DNA of 64,000 nucleotides from Portulaca oleracea (lineage: Eukaryota > Streptophyta > Magnoliopsida > Caryophyllales > Portulacaceae): contig CM055877.1 in NCBI GenBank assembly GCA_029582165.1, forward strand, positions 42,107,249 to 42,171,248. Reading direction: 5' to 3'. The notes beneath the pieces were generated by a model. The model saw only the letters and a program-made list of their open reading frames with translations. It made no database searches and was not told the DNA's origin. Positions 1 through 10,340 of the stretch are shown here, one piece after another; the stretch's first letter is position 1, and every line of letters begins with the position of its first letter. The position numbers and the translations under genes were made by a program.

Positions 1-20
1 ATAATAAAAAAAAAAGAGTT

Positions 21-1461
21 ATGACTGACGTTAGGGTTCCACAATTTGCATGAGCAAGAAATATTTTGGAGATATTTTGCTAGATTATAGGATTATGTTG
101 CTCAATGTGAATCATATGGTATCTCACATGATACACTAGATATCTAGGGTATTGTGTATGAGGGTATAAATTATGAAACTTGTAATCTCTTAGAATATTA
201 TGAGTTTTCCAATTTAGGAGAAGATGAGGCATTGGAATTTCTTGAATAGTTGTCTAGGGATACTTATGAATCTGAACAACAAAATTCTCCCTTTGACCCC
301 ATATTTCAAATTTTACACTACCCTCCGAGACTTCAGCCATACCATGTCATGAATACCCCCAAAATCTGAATGGTCAATCTAGTGCTGGGGAGTATTTTTC
401 GGAGACCTTAACTGAACAATCATGTGATTATCCATTGTATTTTGATGATGCAGAAAACTCTTATGATCCTCGTCAATGCGATGTTGTCGAGTCTCATCCT
501 TTGTGCTCACATTGTGATTCTCCGAACCATGATTCTGACTCTGGTTTGCAACCTAAAGTGGATGAATTATGTGCGAAAATGACTAATTGCATGCGTGAAT
601 TTTTATATGAGACAAGTTTTAGGCTAGAAACTTCTTTTCACCAATGGTCGAGTCGATAGTTGAGGTAGATCATTCATCATCTTTGAGTCCTGAAATGCAC
701 AATAATTCTTCTTTGTATGATTATGATGAGGACGATGACTACTATAACAGACCTAGTTTTGCATGTATCCAGCTTAAGAGACCCTTAGCTCTAGCCACAC
801 CTAGAGAGCATGAGAAAGTTATTGATTCTGTGTGTGATGATGTAGTACTTGATGAAAACATGCTTGATGATGAACTGTTGTCCACACCGTTATCCATGCT
901 TTTATGTGAATAGAAGGTTGAATCCAATGTATGCCATGATACATGTGATTATCTTGTTTAGAGTGAAATTGAATCCTTTCTGATTGAATGTGTGCTTGAT
1001 ACTGAATTATTCAGTTTCATTAAGAATCATTGTATTAATGAGGCATTGTCTACCCTTTCTTGTGAATCCATTGAAACTAAGTTTAAATCATGTGATGATG
1101 AAATTGAGTCTTTGGAGATTGATCCTATGTATTTGACCTTGGTTTGTGACAAGGATAATTTTGATTGTGATATGCTTTATGAGTCGTTGTTTGCATCCAA
1201 GTCTTTGGATGAGGAAGTTATGGAGTGTATTGTGTTGCCTCCTCCCGTTGATTTGCATACTCAATCTCCATTTACAAGTCAATGGGAGGATTCATTTGTC
1301 ATATCTACATTTACGGTGCCTAGGAAACTTGTGTACATTCCTGTAGTGCATTATTTCACTGACTTTGAATGGTTCACCACTCTGAGATGCATTCAAGAAT
1401 GCATGACTTCTTACTACGGGCATTGAATGGTTTGTAGATGGTACCCGATATCTTGAGGTGA
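21..1461 (+). pseudogene. U1 copy of the Athila-like unit's gag-like ORF, broken
   Basis: This is the first of three copies of the only long reading frame in the Athila-like units. It starts at ATG 21, but a 4-bp insertion near 49-52 brings a TGA at 51. Further stops and small indels break it, and the nominal end is the TGA at 1459-1461. The N-terminal part, best read in the U3 copy, has an aromatic/Leu pattern followed by G-I-N and an acidic stretch, which resembles the retrotransposon Gag capsid region of Athila-type elements. The middle is acidic and Ser-rich (a DYDEDDDYY stretch near 715-750). I see no zinc knuckle, protease, RT or integrase. The gag relationship is an inference from pattern; the function of the C-terminal half is not recognised. 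Confidence 0.6.
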
Positions 1462-2278
1462 GGTGGAGTGGCTGATGCTCTATAGATGGTTTTATTATTC
1501 TGAGACTTCATTGCTTGGGTTTATTCAGTACCCAACCAGGTAATATCCTTCCTTATCTTTCTTTTCTTCTTTTATTTTCTCTTGGTGTATTTCTTTTTAT
1601 TTTCTTTGGTGTGCTTGCTTACCTTTATTTCTATTCCAATGAGGACTTTGTAACCTTATTGTGTGGGAGTGGGGTGGCATGCATGTAGGCCTGTGTTTTT
1701 CTTTTCTTTTGAGTTTTTCTTTTGTGTGTGGTGTCACCTTATTTGACAATGAGGACATTGTAGAGTTTTGTGTGGGAGTGGGGTGGCACCATTGCCTTAC
1801 CAATTTTTGGAAGAGAAACAACTTTAGTATTATTGAAATTAGGCGAATTTTTTAAAATTTTTATCGGCTAGAGGTAACTTATATATAGTTGTGTTTTTTA
1901 TTGCTAGAATAGTACAATTGCTTAGTTAGGAATATTTAGCGAATACTTGATAGGCTTTAGGCTTGATTGTTGCTTTTCCTAAACATGATAACCTCACTTG
2001 TATTTGCAACCATGTGGTATCCTTAGAAAATCACTTCTAGGCGAGTTAATTTGATGGTTTTGGTTTAGGAGGAAAATTTTAGCTTCTTGAATATCCATGC
2101 TCTAAATATAAAAATAAAAAACAAACAAAAAAAATTGGAAAAATAAAAAAAAAGTTAGTACACCTACACGGGTTGGTATGAGTGGTATAACCCCATTCAT
2201 GGGCCGTTTAATTCCCGAAAATACTAACGCAAAAAAAATAGTGATCTAAGAAATTCTAAAAATTGTTGGTTCACCCAC
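1462..2278 (+). other. U1 3' noncoding segment with duplicated polypurine-like motifs
   Basis: There is no gene here. Two copies of a motif, CAATGAGGAC followed about 18 bases later by GTGTGGGAGTGGGG, lie at about 1638-1674 and 1747-1783. Similar GAGGACA...GTGGGGG strings are characteristic of the region after pol in Athila elements (from general knowledge). The same pair occurs in U2 (33661-33810) and U3 (52370-52515). A block at 2160-2215 is a shortened copy of a duplicated 150-bp module that is complete in U2 and U3. The segment ends at the insertion site of OGR1. Confidence 0.6.
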
Positions 2279-3465
2279 TGTAGACACCCGGATTTGGTAC
2301 ATAAATATATAGTATATCTATATAAAATGAAGCGAAAATAAAGAAGAAGAAGCAGGTCGATTAGCTGATTCAGACACCGGATTTTTGCATAGTTTTTTAT
2401 ACACTTTTAATGTAATTTTTATTATTTCTTTTTTATGTATTTTAGTTAGAAAATTAGGAAATAAGGAAAATAAGGGAAGCCAAAGCCAAAGCCGAAAGAC
2501 TTGATCGCATTCATTCTACATGCACAAGTTTACATGAGGAATTGCATGCACAAATTTTACGTAATTGAAATAATAAAATCAGCCATGCATGCCATGCATG
2601 AGCTACGTAAAGGTGACATGCAAAGAAGCTCCAAGAGGTCTCAAGTTCAAAGCCTAGCAAAAGCATCCAAAATCATCTCATATGCATCAAATAAGCCTCC
2701 ACCGTCCAAGTGTGAACAACCCATTTCATTAATGAGCAAAGTAAGCGAAATTAAATATTAAATATAGGTAAAAGGATCTTAGAAGGTAAAAATAAGTCAA
2801 GTAAAGAAGGTTAAAAACCCGTAAAATTATGGTTTATCACTTATGAGATAATTCTATAAGGTTCCTATTTATCTCTTTTCCAATCTTTATAAGCAACTTA
2901 AAACTTTTAGTAGAGTTTTTCCTTTTGAGAGAGGCGAACTCCTAAAGTTAATACTTTTCGAGTTCGTAGTCTTAGCCCTGAATCCATTCTTGGGTTTCGC
3001 AGGCGGTGTCTTTCTTTCTTTTATCTTTGGTTTGTCTTGGCTTTTCCCTTAAAAAGTCGGGTGGCGACTCCCATTTCGAACTAAATGTAAATCGGGTTGC
3101 ATAAACTATGGTAAAACATGGTTTTACAACGCGCTGATACAACTTTAAGTCTTTTCTTTCTGTATTTCTAAATAATACTTGCATAAATTACTTTCTTCCA
3201 AGTCTAACATTTTAAATGAACAAATTGAGTTAAATTTGGAAGAGTTTGGAATAAGTGATTGTTCACTCTTAAAGGTTTAATCTCGATGACTCATAAAATG
3301 CACAAGTAAAGGAAAAGTGATTTTACAAATATTATTCTTGAAATGTGTAATCAAAAGTCCTTAAAGGGTTTTTTTTCAAAGGTTCAAACCCCAGCAGAAA
3401 TCACCGAATCACACCCAATCCACGTGGACGTTCAGAAGCCCGAACGGTGAGGAAAAATGTGCACA
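2279..3465 (+). repeat. OGR1 5' LTR
   Basis: It begins TGTAGACACCCGGATTTGG and ends AATGTGCACA. It matches the 3' LTR closely at both ends, but the middle differs. After a shared stretch at about 2695-2726 it has roughly 130 bp of unrelated AT-rich sequence, where the 3' LTR has about 1.06 kb (20190-21250) that includes the TATA box. The two copies become alike again at the motif TATGAGATAATTCTATAAGG. Confidence 0.8.
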
Positions 3466-3472
3466 GGATTTT

Positions 3473-3490
3473 TGGCGAGTCCACTAGGGA
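3473..3490 (+). other. OGR1 primer-binding site (tRNA-Arg type, two mismatches)
   Basis: The bases TGGCGAGTCCACTAGGGA lie 7 bp after the LTR end. They differ at two positions from TGGCGACTCCACTGGGG, which is present intact in OGR2 and is complementary to the 3' end of plant tRNA-Arg(ACG), the primer type of Ogre elements. Confidence 0.75.
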
Positions 3491-3949
3491 GTTTTAAAAG
3501 TGGGTAAAACTTGAAAAAAGTTTAGTGTGCTTTAAAAATTTGGAAAGAAAATAAATCCTTACTTTATGGTATTAAGTCATTTTTTTTAGGCATAAATACA
3601 TTGCATATATCGGGCTACCTCTCGGCCACGTATGTGGGCTGGGTTGCACTTAAACCGACAGTTTAGATTTTTCCTTAAAACAACAAAAATTACCCATGGG
3701 ATACAGGACCGGCTATCCTTTGATGATGCCTTTACAGCGGAGGAGACTTAGTCACCACATCCACTCATGCATCACTCTTCGAGGTCTCCACACGAGCCAC
3801 GAAGAGCAACACCCCTACATTCAAGTTGCTTTTACAACGAGAATGCATCTGGGGGCGAATACATGGGTCGATAAGCCCCATCCAGCCAATAACCCCTTTT
3901 TACATAGAGCCTTGGTTTAGGGTACCCTTGTTCATGTGTATGCTAAGTG
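3491..3949 (+). other. OGR1 leader, noncoding
   Basis: There is no reading frame of note. The segment is shared, in diverged form, with 54908-55370 (OGR3) and, reversed, with 49670-50050 (OGR2). It is therefore a family-wide leader downstream of the PBS. Confidence 0.6.
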
Positions 3950-6680
3950 CTACGTGTTTACTTTTGTTGTAAAGAGTCGGCCCAAGTTTACGGATGTTGT
4001 TCTAGTCCATGTAGTAGTCATTGGGCTGAGAAGAGTCATGTTTACAACTAGGTTAATTAACCTCAAAAATTATGGTTGACCTAGTGGTTGGGCACATTTA
4101 TCTATAAAGGTTAATTACCTTAGTCCATAAAATAAACTCAACTCGCCTTTAATGTTTTTACATGACCCTTTATGATATTATCTTAACGAAGGTCCAATAA
4201 ACGTGATTAAAGTCAAAACAAAGTTAGTGGGTAAAGTCTTAGACTGCATAATAACCACTGGGCTAGAGTAAATTAATTTATCGAGTTAATTATCGAATCT
4301 GTCACACTTATGGCCAGCCCGTGGTTAGGCCCAACCATATCGGATTTGGTAATTAAGTCCATAAAACAAATATAACTCGCCCGTTGTTGGTTTTATTGAG
4401 TCCTTTATGATACCTACTTTCCGGTAATTAAATAAAAAAAACGAAGTAGAAAGAAGGGTCGTCGGTCCCGTTAATCGTTATTTTAGTCCGCATGGTAGTC
4501 AATATGGCTCGAATTAAGTTTGAGTTGGTAGCCCAAATTACGGATTCTCCTTAAAATGGTCAGCCTGTGGATGGGGCCCAACTGAATTGATAAACACTAA
4601 TTTGTGCTCCTTGACTTAGGCTTGATTCGACATACTTGACTTTATTCGGCCTCTTGTGATGATTAGTTGTCCTTAGATCCAAAAATATAACTAATAAATC
4701 AAACAAAGTTAGTGGATAATGTCTTAGACTACATAATAATCACTATGCTTGAGTAAATTAATTTATCGAATTAAATATTGAATCCATAATACTTATGGTC
4801 GGCCCGTGGTTAGGCCCAACCATATTGGATTTGGCAATTAAGTCCATAAACTAATCACAACTCACCTGTTGTTGGTTTTATCTAGTCCTTTATGATATCC
4901 GCTTTCCTAAACAAATAGAATAAAAATGTATAGAAAAGTGTCAGGTTGTCAGTCCCATCGATCATTATTCTAGTCCGTGTAATTGTCAGCATGGCTCGAG
5001 TTGGTCTGTGTAGGTAGTCCAAGTTAAGGATTCTCCTTAAAACGGTCGGCCTGCGGATGGGGCCCATCCGATTTGAGAAATAGTGACTTGTACTCCCGTC
5101 CTCGGTCCTGATTCGCCATGTTTGGCTTTATTCGACCCTTTATAATGATCAGTTGTCCTTAGGGTCCATATAAGGTTTGTGTTGTAGATTATGTGTTTGT
5201 CCATGTGCATGTGTTTGTGTTTGTGCATGTGTATGCGTATGTGTTTGTGCTTGCATATGTGATTTTGTATGAGGTTGTCCATGCCTGCACATGTGCATGT
5301 GCATATGTATGTCTTTATGCCTGTGCATGTGTATGTGTTTGAGCCTATGTGTGTGCATGTGTATGTGTTTTTGCATGTGTATGTGTTCGTGCTTGTGCAT
5401 GTGTATGCGTATGTGTTTGTACATGTGTACGTGTTTGTGCATGTGTATGAGGTTGTGCTTGCGCATGTGCATGTGTATGTGTTTGTGCATGTGTATGAGT
5501 CTGTGCATGTGTTTCTGCATGTGTATGTCTGTGCATGTGTTTGTGCATGTGTTTGTATGTGTATGTATATGTGCTTGTGTATGTGTCTGTGTAACCACGT
5601 GTTTGAGTTTGATGAATCTGTACCACGTGTTTGAGAGTGTTGAGTCTTTGCCACGCATTTGAGTTTGTTGGATCTTTGTTAGGTGTTTGAGTTTGTCGAG
5701 TCTTTGCCACGTGTTTAATTCTTTGTTAAGATTTTGTTAACACATATTTTGAGTCTTTCTTAGATTTTTGTTAATACATGTTTGAGTCTTTCTTAGGTTT
5801 TGGTTAACACACGTTTTGAGTCTTTGTTAGGTGTAAATACGTGTTTAAGTCTCTGGTAGGGTTTTGTTCATACGTGTTTTGAGTCTTTGTTAAGTGTACA
5901 TATGTGTTTGTGTTTGTCGAGTCTTCATTAGAGTCGGACCTAATCTTTAGATATTGTTTTAGTCCGCGTAATAATTGTTGGGTTTGAGAAAAAATAAGTT
6001 TATAAACTCGACTAATTAGCCTTAAATTTAACGGTCGGCCTGATTGTGAGGTCAATCCGTTTTAAAGGTTAATTAGTTTTGTTTATCGATTCATTTTAAC
6101 TCACCTTTGATGGTTTTATTCGGCCCTTCTCAGTATTCTCTTATTTTTGGTCCAAGGAAAATTATTAATAATAAAACAAAGTCAGTGTGTGTTATTCTAG
6201 CCCGCATAATAGTCTCAAGGTTACAGAAAATAAATTTATAAATTCGATTATTAAGTCTAAAAAATCCATGGTCGGCCCGTTAGTAAGCCCATCCATGGTG
6301 GAATTAATAATTAAGTTTATAAGCCTGTTTTAACTCACCTTTTGATGGCTTTATTCGGTCCTTTACGACATGCACTTTCCACGAGTTAAATAAATAAATA
6401 TGTTGGGTGTTAAATAAAAAAGGGTGTGTAAATAGAAGCCCAGAAGTTAGGTTGTCAGCGTGTCGAGCATTATTCTTGTCCACATAATAGTCAACATAGC
6501 TTGAGTTGCCACAAGTTAGTTAGTTCAAGTGACGTATTCTCCTTAAAACGGTCGGCTTGTGGTTTAAGCCTATCCAAATTGAGAAACACTCACTTGCGCT
6601 TTCCAACTTATGTCAACTCGCTATGTTAGACTTTATCGGGCCCTTTATAATGCTCTAGTTGTAAAAAGTGTTGTTGTTTG
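3950..6680 (+). repeat. Diverged 240-250 bp tandem subrepeats in OGR1
   Basis: About eight units of roughly 240 bp share the landmarks TCTAGTCCGCATAATAGTC, GGTCGGCCCGTGG, GGCCCATCC, AACTCGCCTTTGATGG and TTTATTCGG. Three unit types recur in order: one opening AGAGTCGGCCC (3975, 5930), one with CAAAGTTAGTGG (4220, 4700, about 6178), and one with GGATTCTCCTTAAAACGG (4545, 5028, 6535). The same array occurs in OGR2 (reverse) and OGR3. I see no reading frame that survives across units. Confidence 0.75.
5185..5600 (+). repeat. GT-rich hexamer-phase minisatellite
   Basis: The tract is built from hexamers of the kind TGTGCA, TGTGTA, TGTGTT and TGCGTA, running about 400 bp inside the subrepeat array of OGR1. 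The hexamer phase keeps several frames open on both strands, giving Cys/Met/Val-rich and His/Thr-rich artefact ORFs. The tract is absent from the corresponding place in OGR2 (about 48345-48390), so it expanded within OGR1 or its lineage. Confidence 0.85.
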
Positions 6681-6689
6681 TCTTTAGAG

Positions 6690-7860
6690 TCATATAGAAG
6701 ATAGAACACGTAAACCTGTGTCATAGTTGAGTCGTTTCGTGAGTCAGTGTATAGGTGTCTTGCACGTTAAGAGGTATGATATATGGCCTAGTAGACCCGA
6801 GTCATAGGTGAGTCTTTTCTTGATTCAACATGTATCTTTCAGTTTTAGGAAGTCTAGTAAACCCAGGTCATGGGTAAGTCTTTGTTTTAGAGTCAGTGTG
6901 TAAATGTCTTTCAGTCTTTAATATGTTTCTTGCAAGGTTGTGTCATATGTGAGTCTTTTCTTGAGTCAACATGTGTGTTTTTTAAAGTCTAATGTAAATC
7001 CATGTCATGTGTGTTTCTTTGTTTGAGTCAGCATGTGTCCGTGTAAACCCATGTCATGGGTAAGTCTTTGTTTTAGAATCAATATGTGTCTTACATTTTT
7101 AGTTAGTCAAATGTAAACCTAGGTTTAGGGTGAGTCTTTGTGTTAGTGTTTACATGCATATGTCTTGCATTCTTTAGAAACGTTTCATATAAAGGTCTAG
7201 GATGAGTCTTTGTGTTAACATCTACATGCATGTGTCTTCCATTTTTAGACAGTCCCTTTTAAACCCAAGTCATGGGTGAGTCTCTGTTTAGAGTCTACAT
7301 GTAAGTTCGTTTATTTTAGAGTCTACATGTAAGTGTCTTTATTTCAGAGTAAGCATGTAAGTATGTTTATTTCAGAGTCTTCGTTTTAGAGTTAGCAAGC
7401 ATGTGTCTTTTATTTTTTAGAAGGTCCAATGTAAGCCCATGTAATGGGCGCGTCCTCTTCATGTGTCAATATATGAATGTCTTGCATTATAGTAGTCTTA
7501 TGTAGGGTCTAGGTCATGAAAATCCATGCCATGGGTGAGTTGTTGAGTCGTTTTTCGAGTTAGCATGTAAGTGTTTTTCATTTGTTAGGAAATTCTCGTG
7601 TAAGGTCTAAGTCATAGGTAAGTGTGTGTCTAGAGTTATCATGTAAATACCTGTTTTCTTTAGGAGTCCAATTTAAACCCATGCCATGGGTAAGTCTTTT
7701 CTCGTGTTGACATAACATGTGAGTGTCTTTCATTCCTTTTTTTAGGAAGTCTTGTGTAAACCATGTCATAGGCTAGTCTTTCCGGGTCAACATATAGGCA
7801 CTTGCACTTTCGGAAGTTTCATATAAATTTTAGGACATGTAGACCCATATCATGCTAAGT
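6690..7860 (+). repeat. Diverged 60-95 bp tandem repeats in OGR1
   Basis: More than ten degenerate units carry the landmarks AACCCATGTCATGGGT, GAGTCTTTGTTTGAGTC, AACATGTGTC and TTAGGAAGTC. The reverse complement of the same array occupies 47060-48340 in OGR2, so it is an ancient component of the family. It is noncoding. Confidence 0.7.
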
Positions 7861-8003
7861 TTTTTTCTCGAGTCAACATATAATCATTTTTCATTTTTAG
7901 GAAGTCCATATAAGTCATTTAGGTCATACATGCATTGGGATGGGTTTTTCTTCTTTTGCCTATTGTTAAGGTCAAGGCCTGAGCCAGCGATAAAGGGAAT
8001 TTT

Positions 8004-8150
8004 CGGGATGACGGGAAATTTTGTAACTACCATAGATCTTGAGGACACTACACAGAGAATTGTTGGACTTTGAAGAATATTGAGGACATGATCCAGTTAG
8101 GGAACTACCCCTACCAAAGGCAGCACACAGGGCCAGATAGAATATGGATT
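8004..8150 (+). pseudogene. Relic of an Ogre/Tat-type Gag zinc knuckle in OGR1
   Basis: In one frame Cys (8022), His (8031), His (8046) and Cys (8061) form a CX2HX4HX4C pattern, interrupted by a TGA at 8040-8042. It is followed by W-T-L-K-N-I-E-D-M-I and a Gly-Asn-Tyr-Pro segment. Gag proteins of Tat/Ogre/Athila elements have a CX2HX4HX4C knuckle followed by a conserved L-K...I..LI..G segment. The same relic lies at 46963-47004 on the minus strand in OGR2. It is the only coding trace I can recognise in the internal 10 kb. Upstream and downstream the frame is lost in repeats. Confidence 0.55.
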
Positions 8151-10156
8151 CCCCATACCAATAAAGGAGGGGCACAACATCAACGGAGCTTTAGAGTTAG
8201 CTACATTCCTAATTATCAATCATTCATTTCCGGAGTCTGTTAGAGTTAAGAGTCAGTTTTTAATTCACTCCTTGAATTCAATTACTCTTGTTGCTATTTG
8301 TTCAAATAGAATTTCGTACTTGTGCTTCTAATTTGAGTTGAAATGTTCTCTCGTCCATTCACCATCCTTACAAACCAAGTCTGGCAATTCATCTTCTCTT
8401 ATCCTTCCATTTTTTTCATACACCTCATTCCCATCCCTTCATTTCTTGAATTCAGGGTTAGAGAGATAAAGAGAGAAATTCAAAAAAGAATATATAGAAT
8501 TAAAAAAAAAAAAAAAAGAGTGAAAAACCATAGAGTGGCCGGTTTGAAAACCTCATTGAGGCAAGCCGGGCAAAAGGAGAGAATAAAGTCGATGAGGGTA
8601 GTCAGCCTATACCCTCATCCAAGGGGCTGAGTAGAAAGAGAGAAAGTCATCAAGAAAGACCAAGTCCAGTAATCTCTCTTAAGTGAGCGCTCTTCATTAC
8701 GAATCTCGTAGATTAACCTTATGTGCGGAGGACAGGGGGCTTCCGCCCAACCTTCATTTCACCAACCACATTACCCTCGTCTTTTCATCCAATCTCGACC
8801 TACCACTTACTACCTACCACTTACATTTCTAGCCTTTTCCATCAAATCTCAACCTTTTTAAAACCCTTTCTTTCTTTCATTAAATTAAACCAAATCTAAA
8901 AGGTGTGTAATGATTGAAGGAGAATAGAAGTCAATCTATGAAGGAGTTCGAAAAAAAGAGGAGATTCAAAAGAAAAAAGTCAGAAAAAACAAAAAAAGTT
9001 GAGAGGGATAGCAAAAATAAAGAGAGATAACAAAAAAAGGGGGAAAAGGAAGAACAAAAACGGAGAAGAAAAAAGAGAATAAGAAGCTAGAAGGTGGAAA
9101 TAAGAGTCATGCACACTAGAAAAAAAATCTCATTGATCTCAAACCTTTCCCGTCTCAAACCACTCCTATCTCAAATCTTCACCTCATCATCCATAAACCT
9201 CATCGTACCTTTCAGCCTTCAATAACCTCAATACGCCTTCATAACCATCCATAACCTGTCTTCATAACCATCTTTCCATTAAGCCTTCCTCGATGCACTA
9301 CCCATCAAAGTTGCACTTAAAGAACTACGACTGGCCTGATTCCACCTTGGATACGTTAGAGAACCTCTTCGAGGCCCGGCCCAATATTTTTCACTTTAGA
9401 GAGTTTCATTGTTTAATAAACTTGTCTTTGAGAGAATGAAAAAAGAGAGAATAAAATGCTAGTCCGAAAACCCACTTGGGCAGGCTAGGGAAAAGGAGAG
9501 GAAACCCTAGATTTCTATCACCTTCGTTAACTCTCCATTTTCCATTTTCCTTTTGTCAGACTTGAACATCACTCCATCACCCATATTCCAGCCTTTTCCC
9601 AAGAGATGATGTCTACCCCATTTGACCATTTCTTCACCCTTTCAAGACACCATCATCCTTAAGTGTCTCTTTATCCCCATGTTCCAACCTTTTCCCAATG
9701 GATGATGTTAATCCCATTTGATCATCTCTCCTTCCTTTTTAAGCCACGTTCATTCTTAAGTGTCTCCACATCCCATTCATTAATAATACCTCTCCCATAA
9801 TCTCTTTCACCAAACACTTTCTAACCAACCCTTTTGGCCTTTTCATCTTATCTCACCCTTTTGAGGACTTTTTCAGCTCGATCATTAATGCAAGTATGAG
9901 GCTTCGTTCCTAATACCCACTCTCAGCATACATGAGTGTGTCTCACTTCTCAACAAGAGCAAAATTCGTCCACATCAGATCAGCGGCTTACTGGCAACAT
10001 TCATGATCATGAACAGACTCGGAGATAAGCTACTAGGGGCTCGCGCTACTCTTGCGACATCATTCAAGACATTTTTCGGGGAGAGCTTCTAAGAGGGACC
10101 TACTCCCTATTCTACAGGGTCTTAGATCTTCATTCTCATTGTTGTCCTAACAGTGG
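8151..10156 (+). other. OGR1 noncoding segment, purine-rich in places
   Basis: I see no gene. There are A/G-rich stretches at 8455-8520, 8890-9110 and 9420-9510. The recurring motif AGGCAAGCCGGGCAAAAGGAG and its variants occur near 8560, 9472 and 10350, about 900 bp apart. A loose two-copy repeat (CCATTTGATCATCTCT and AAGTGTCTC landmarks) spans about 9595-9775; its counterpart in OGR2 (44920-45400) has four to five copies. Confidence 0.55.
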
Positions 10157-10340
10157 TCTCAAAAGAAAAAGAAAAAAGAAAGAAAAAAAAGAAAAAAGAA
10201 AAAAGAAAAAAGAAAAAAGAAAAAAGAAAAAAGAAAAAAGAAAAAAGAAAAAAAAAGAAAAAAAGAAAAAAGAAAAAAGAAAAAAAAAGAAAAAAGAAAA
10301 AGAAAAAGAAAACAAAAAGGAAAAAGAAAAGAGAGGCTAA
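10157..10340 (+). repeat. Polypurine (A4-7 G)n tract
   Basis: About 180 bp of nearly pure A/G is built from AAAAAAG-like units. OGR2 has the complementary polypyrimidine tract at 42487-42560 in the same relative position. Long Lys-rich and Phe-rich frames across it are composition artefacts. Confidence 0.9.

Noticed and set aside
435..470. The string Y-F-D-D in the U1 gag-like ORF, which looks like the RT catalytic motif
   Set aside because: There is no RT motif before or after it. The same segment in U2 and U3 sits in an acidic non-RT context, so the match is by chance.
5037..5710. Several overlapping ORFs of 120-205 codons, Cys/Met/Val-rich on plus and His/Thr-rich on minus
   Set aside because: They come from the hexamer-phase GT-rich repeat, which keeps frames open on both strands. 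There is no domain, and the repeat is absent from OGR2.
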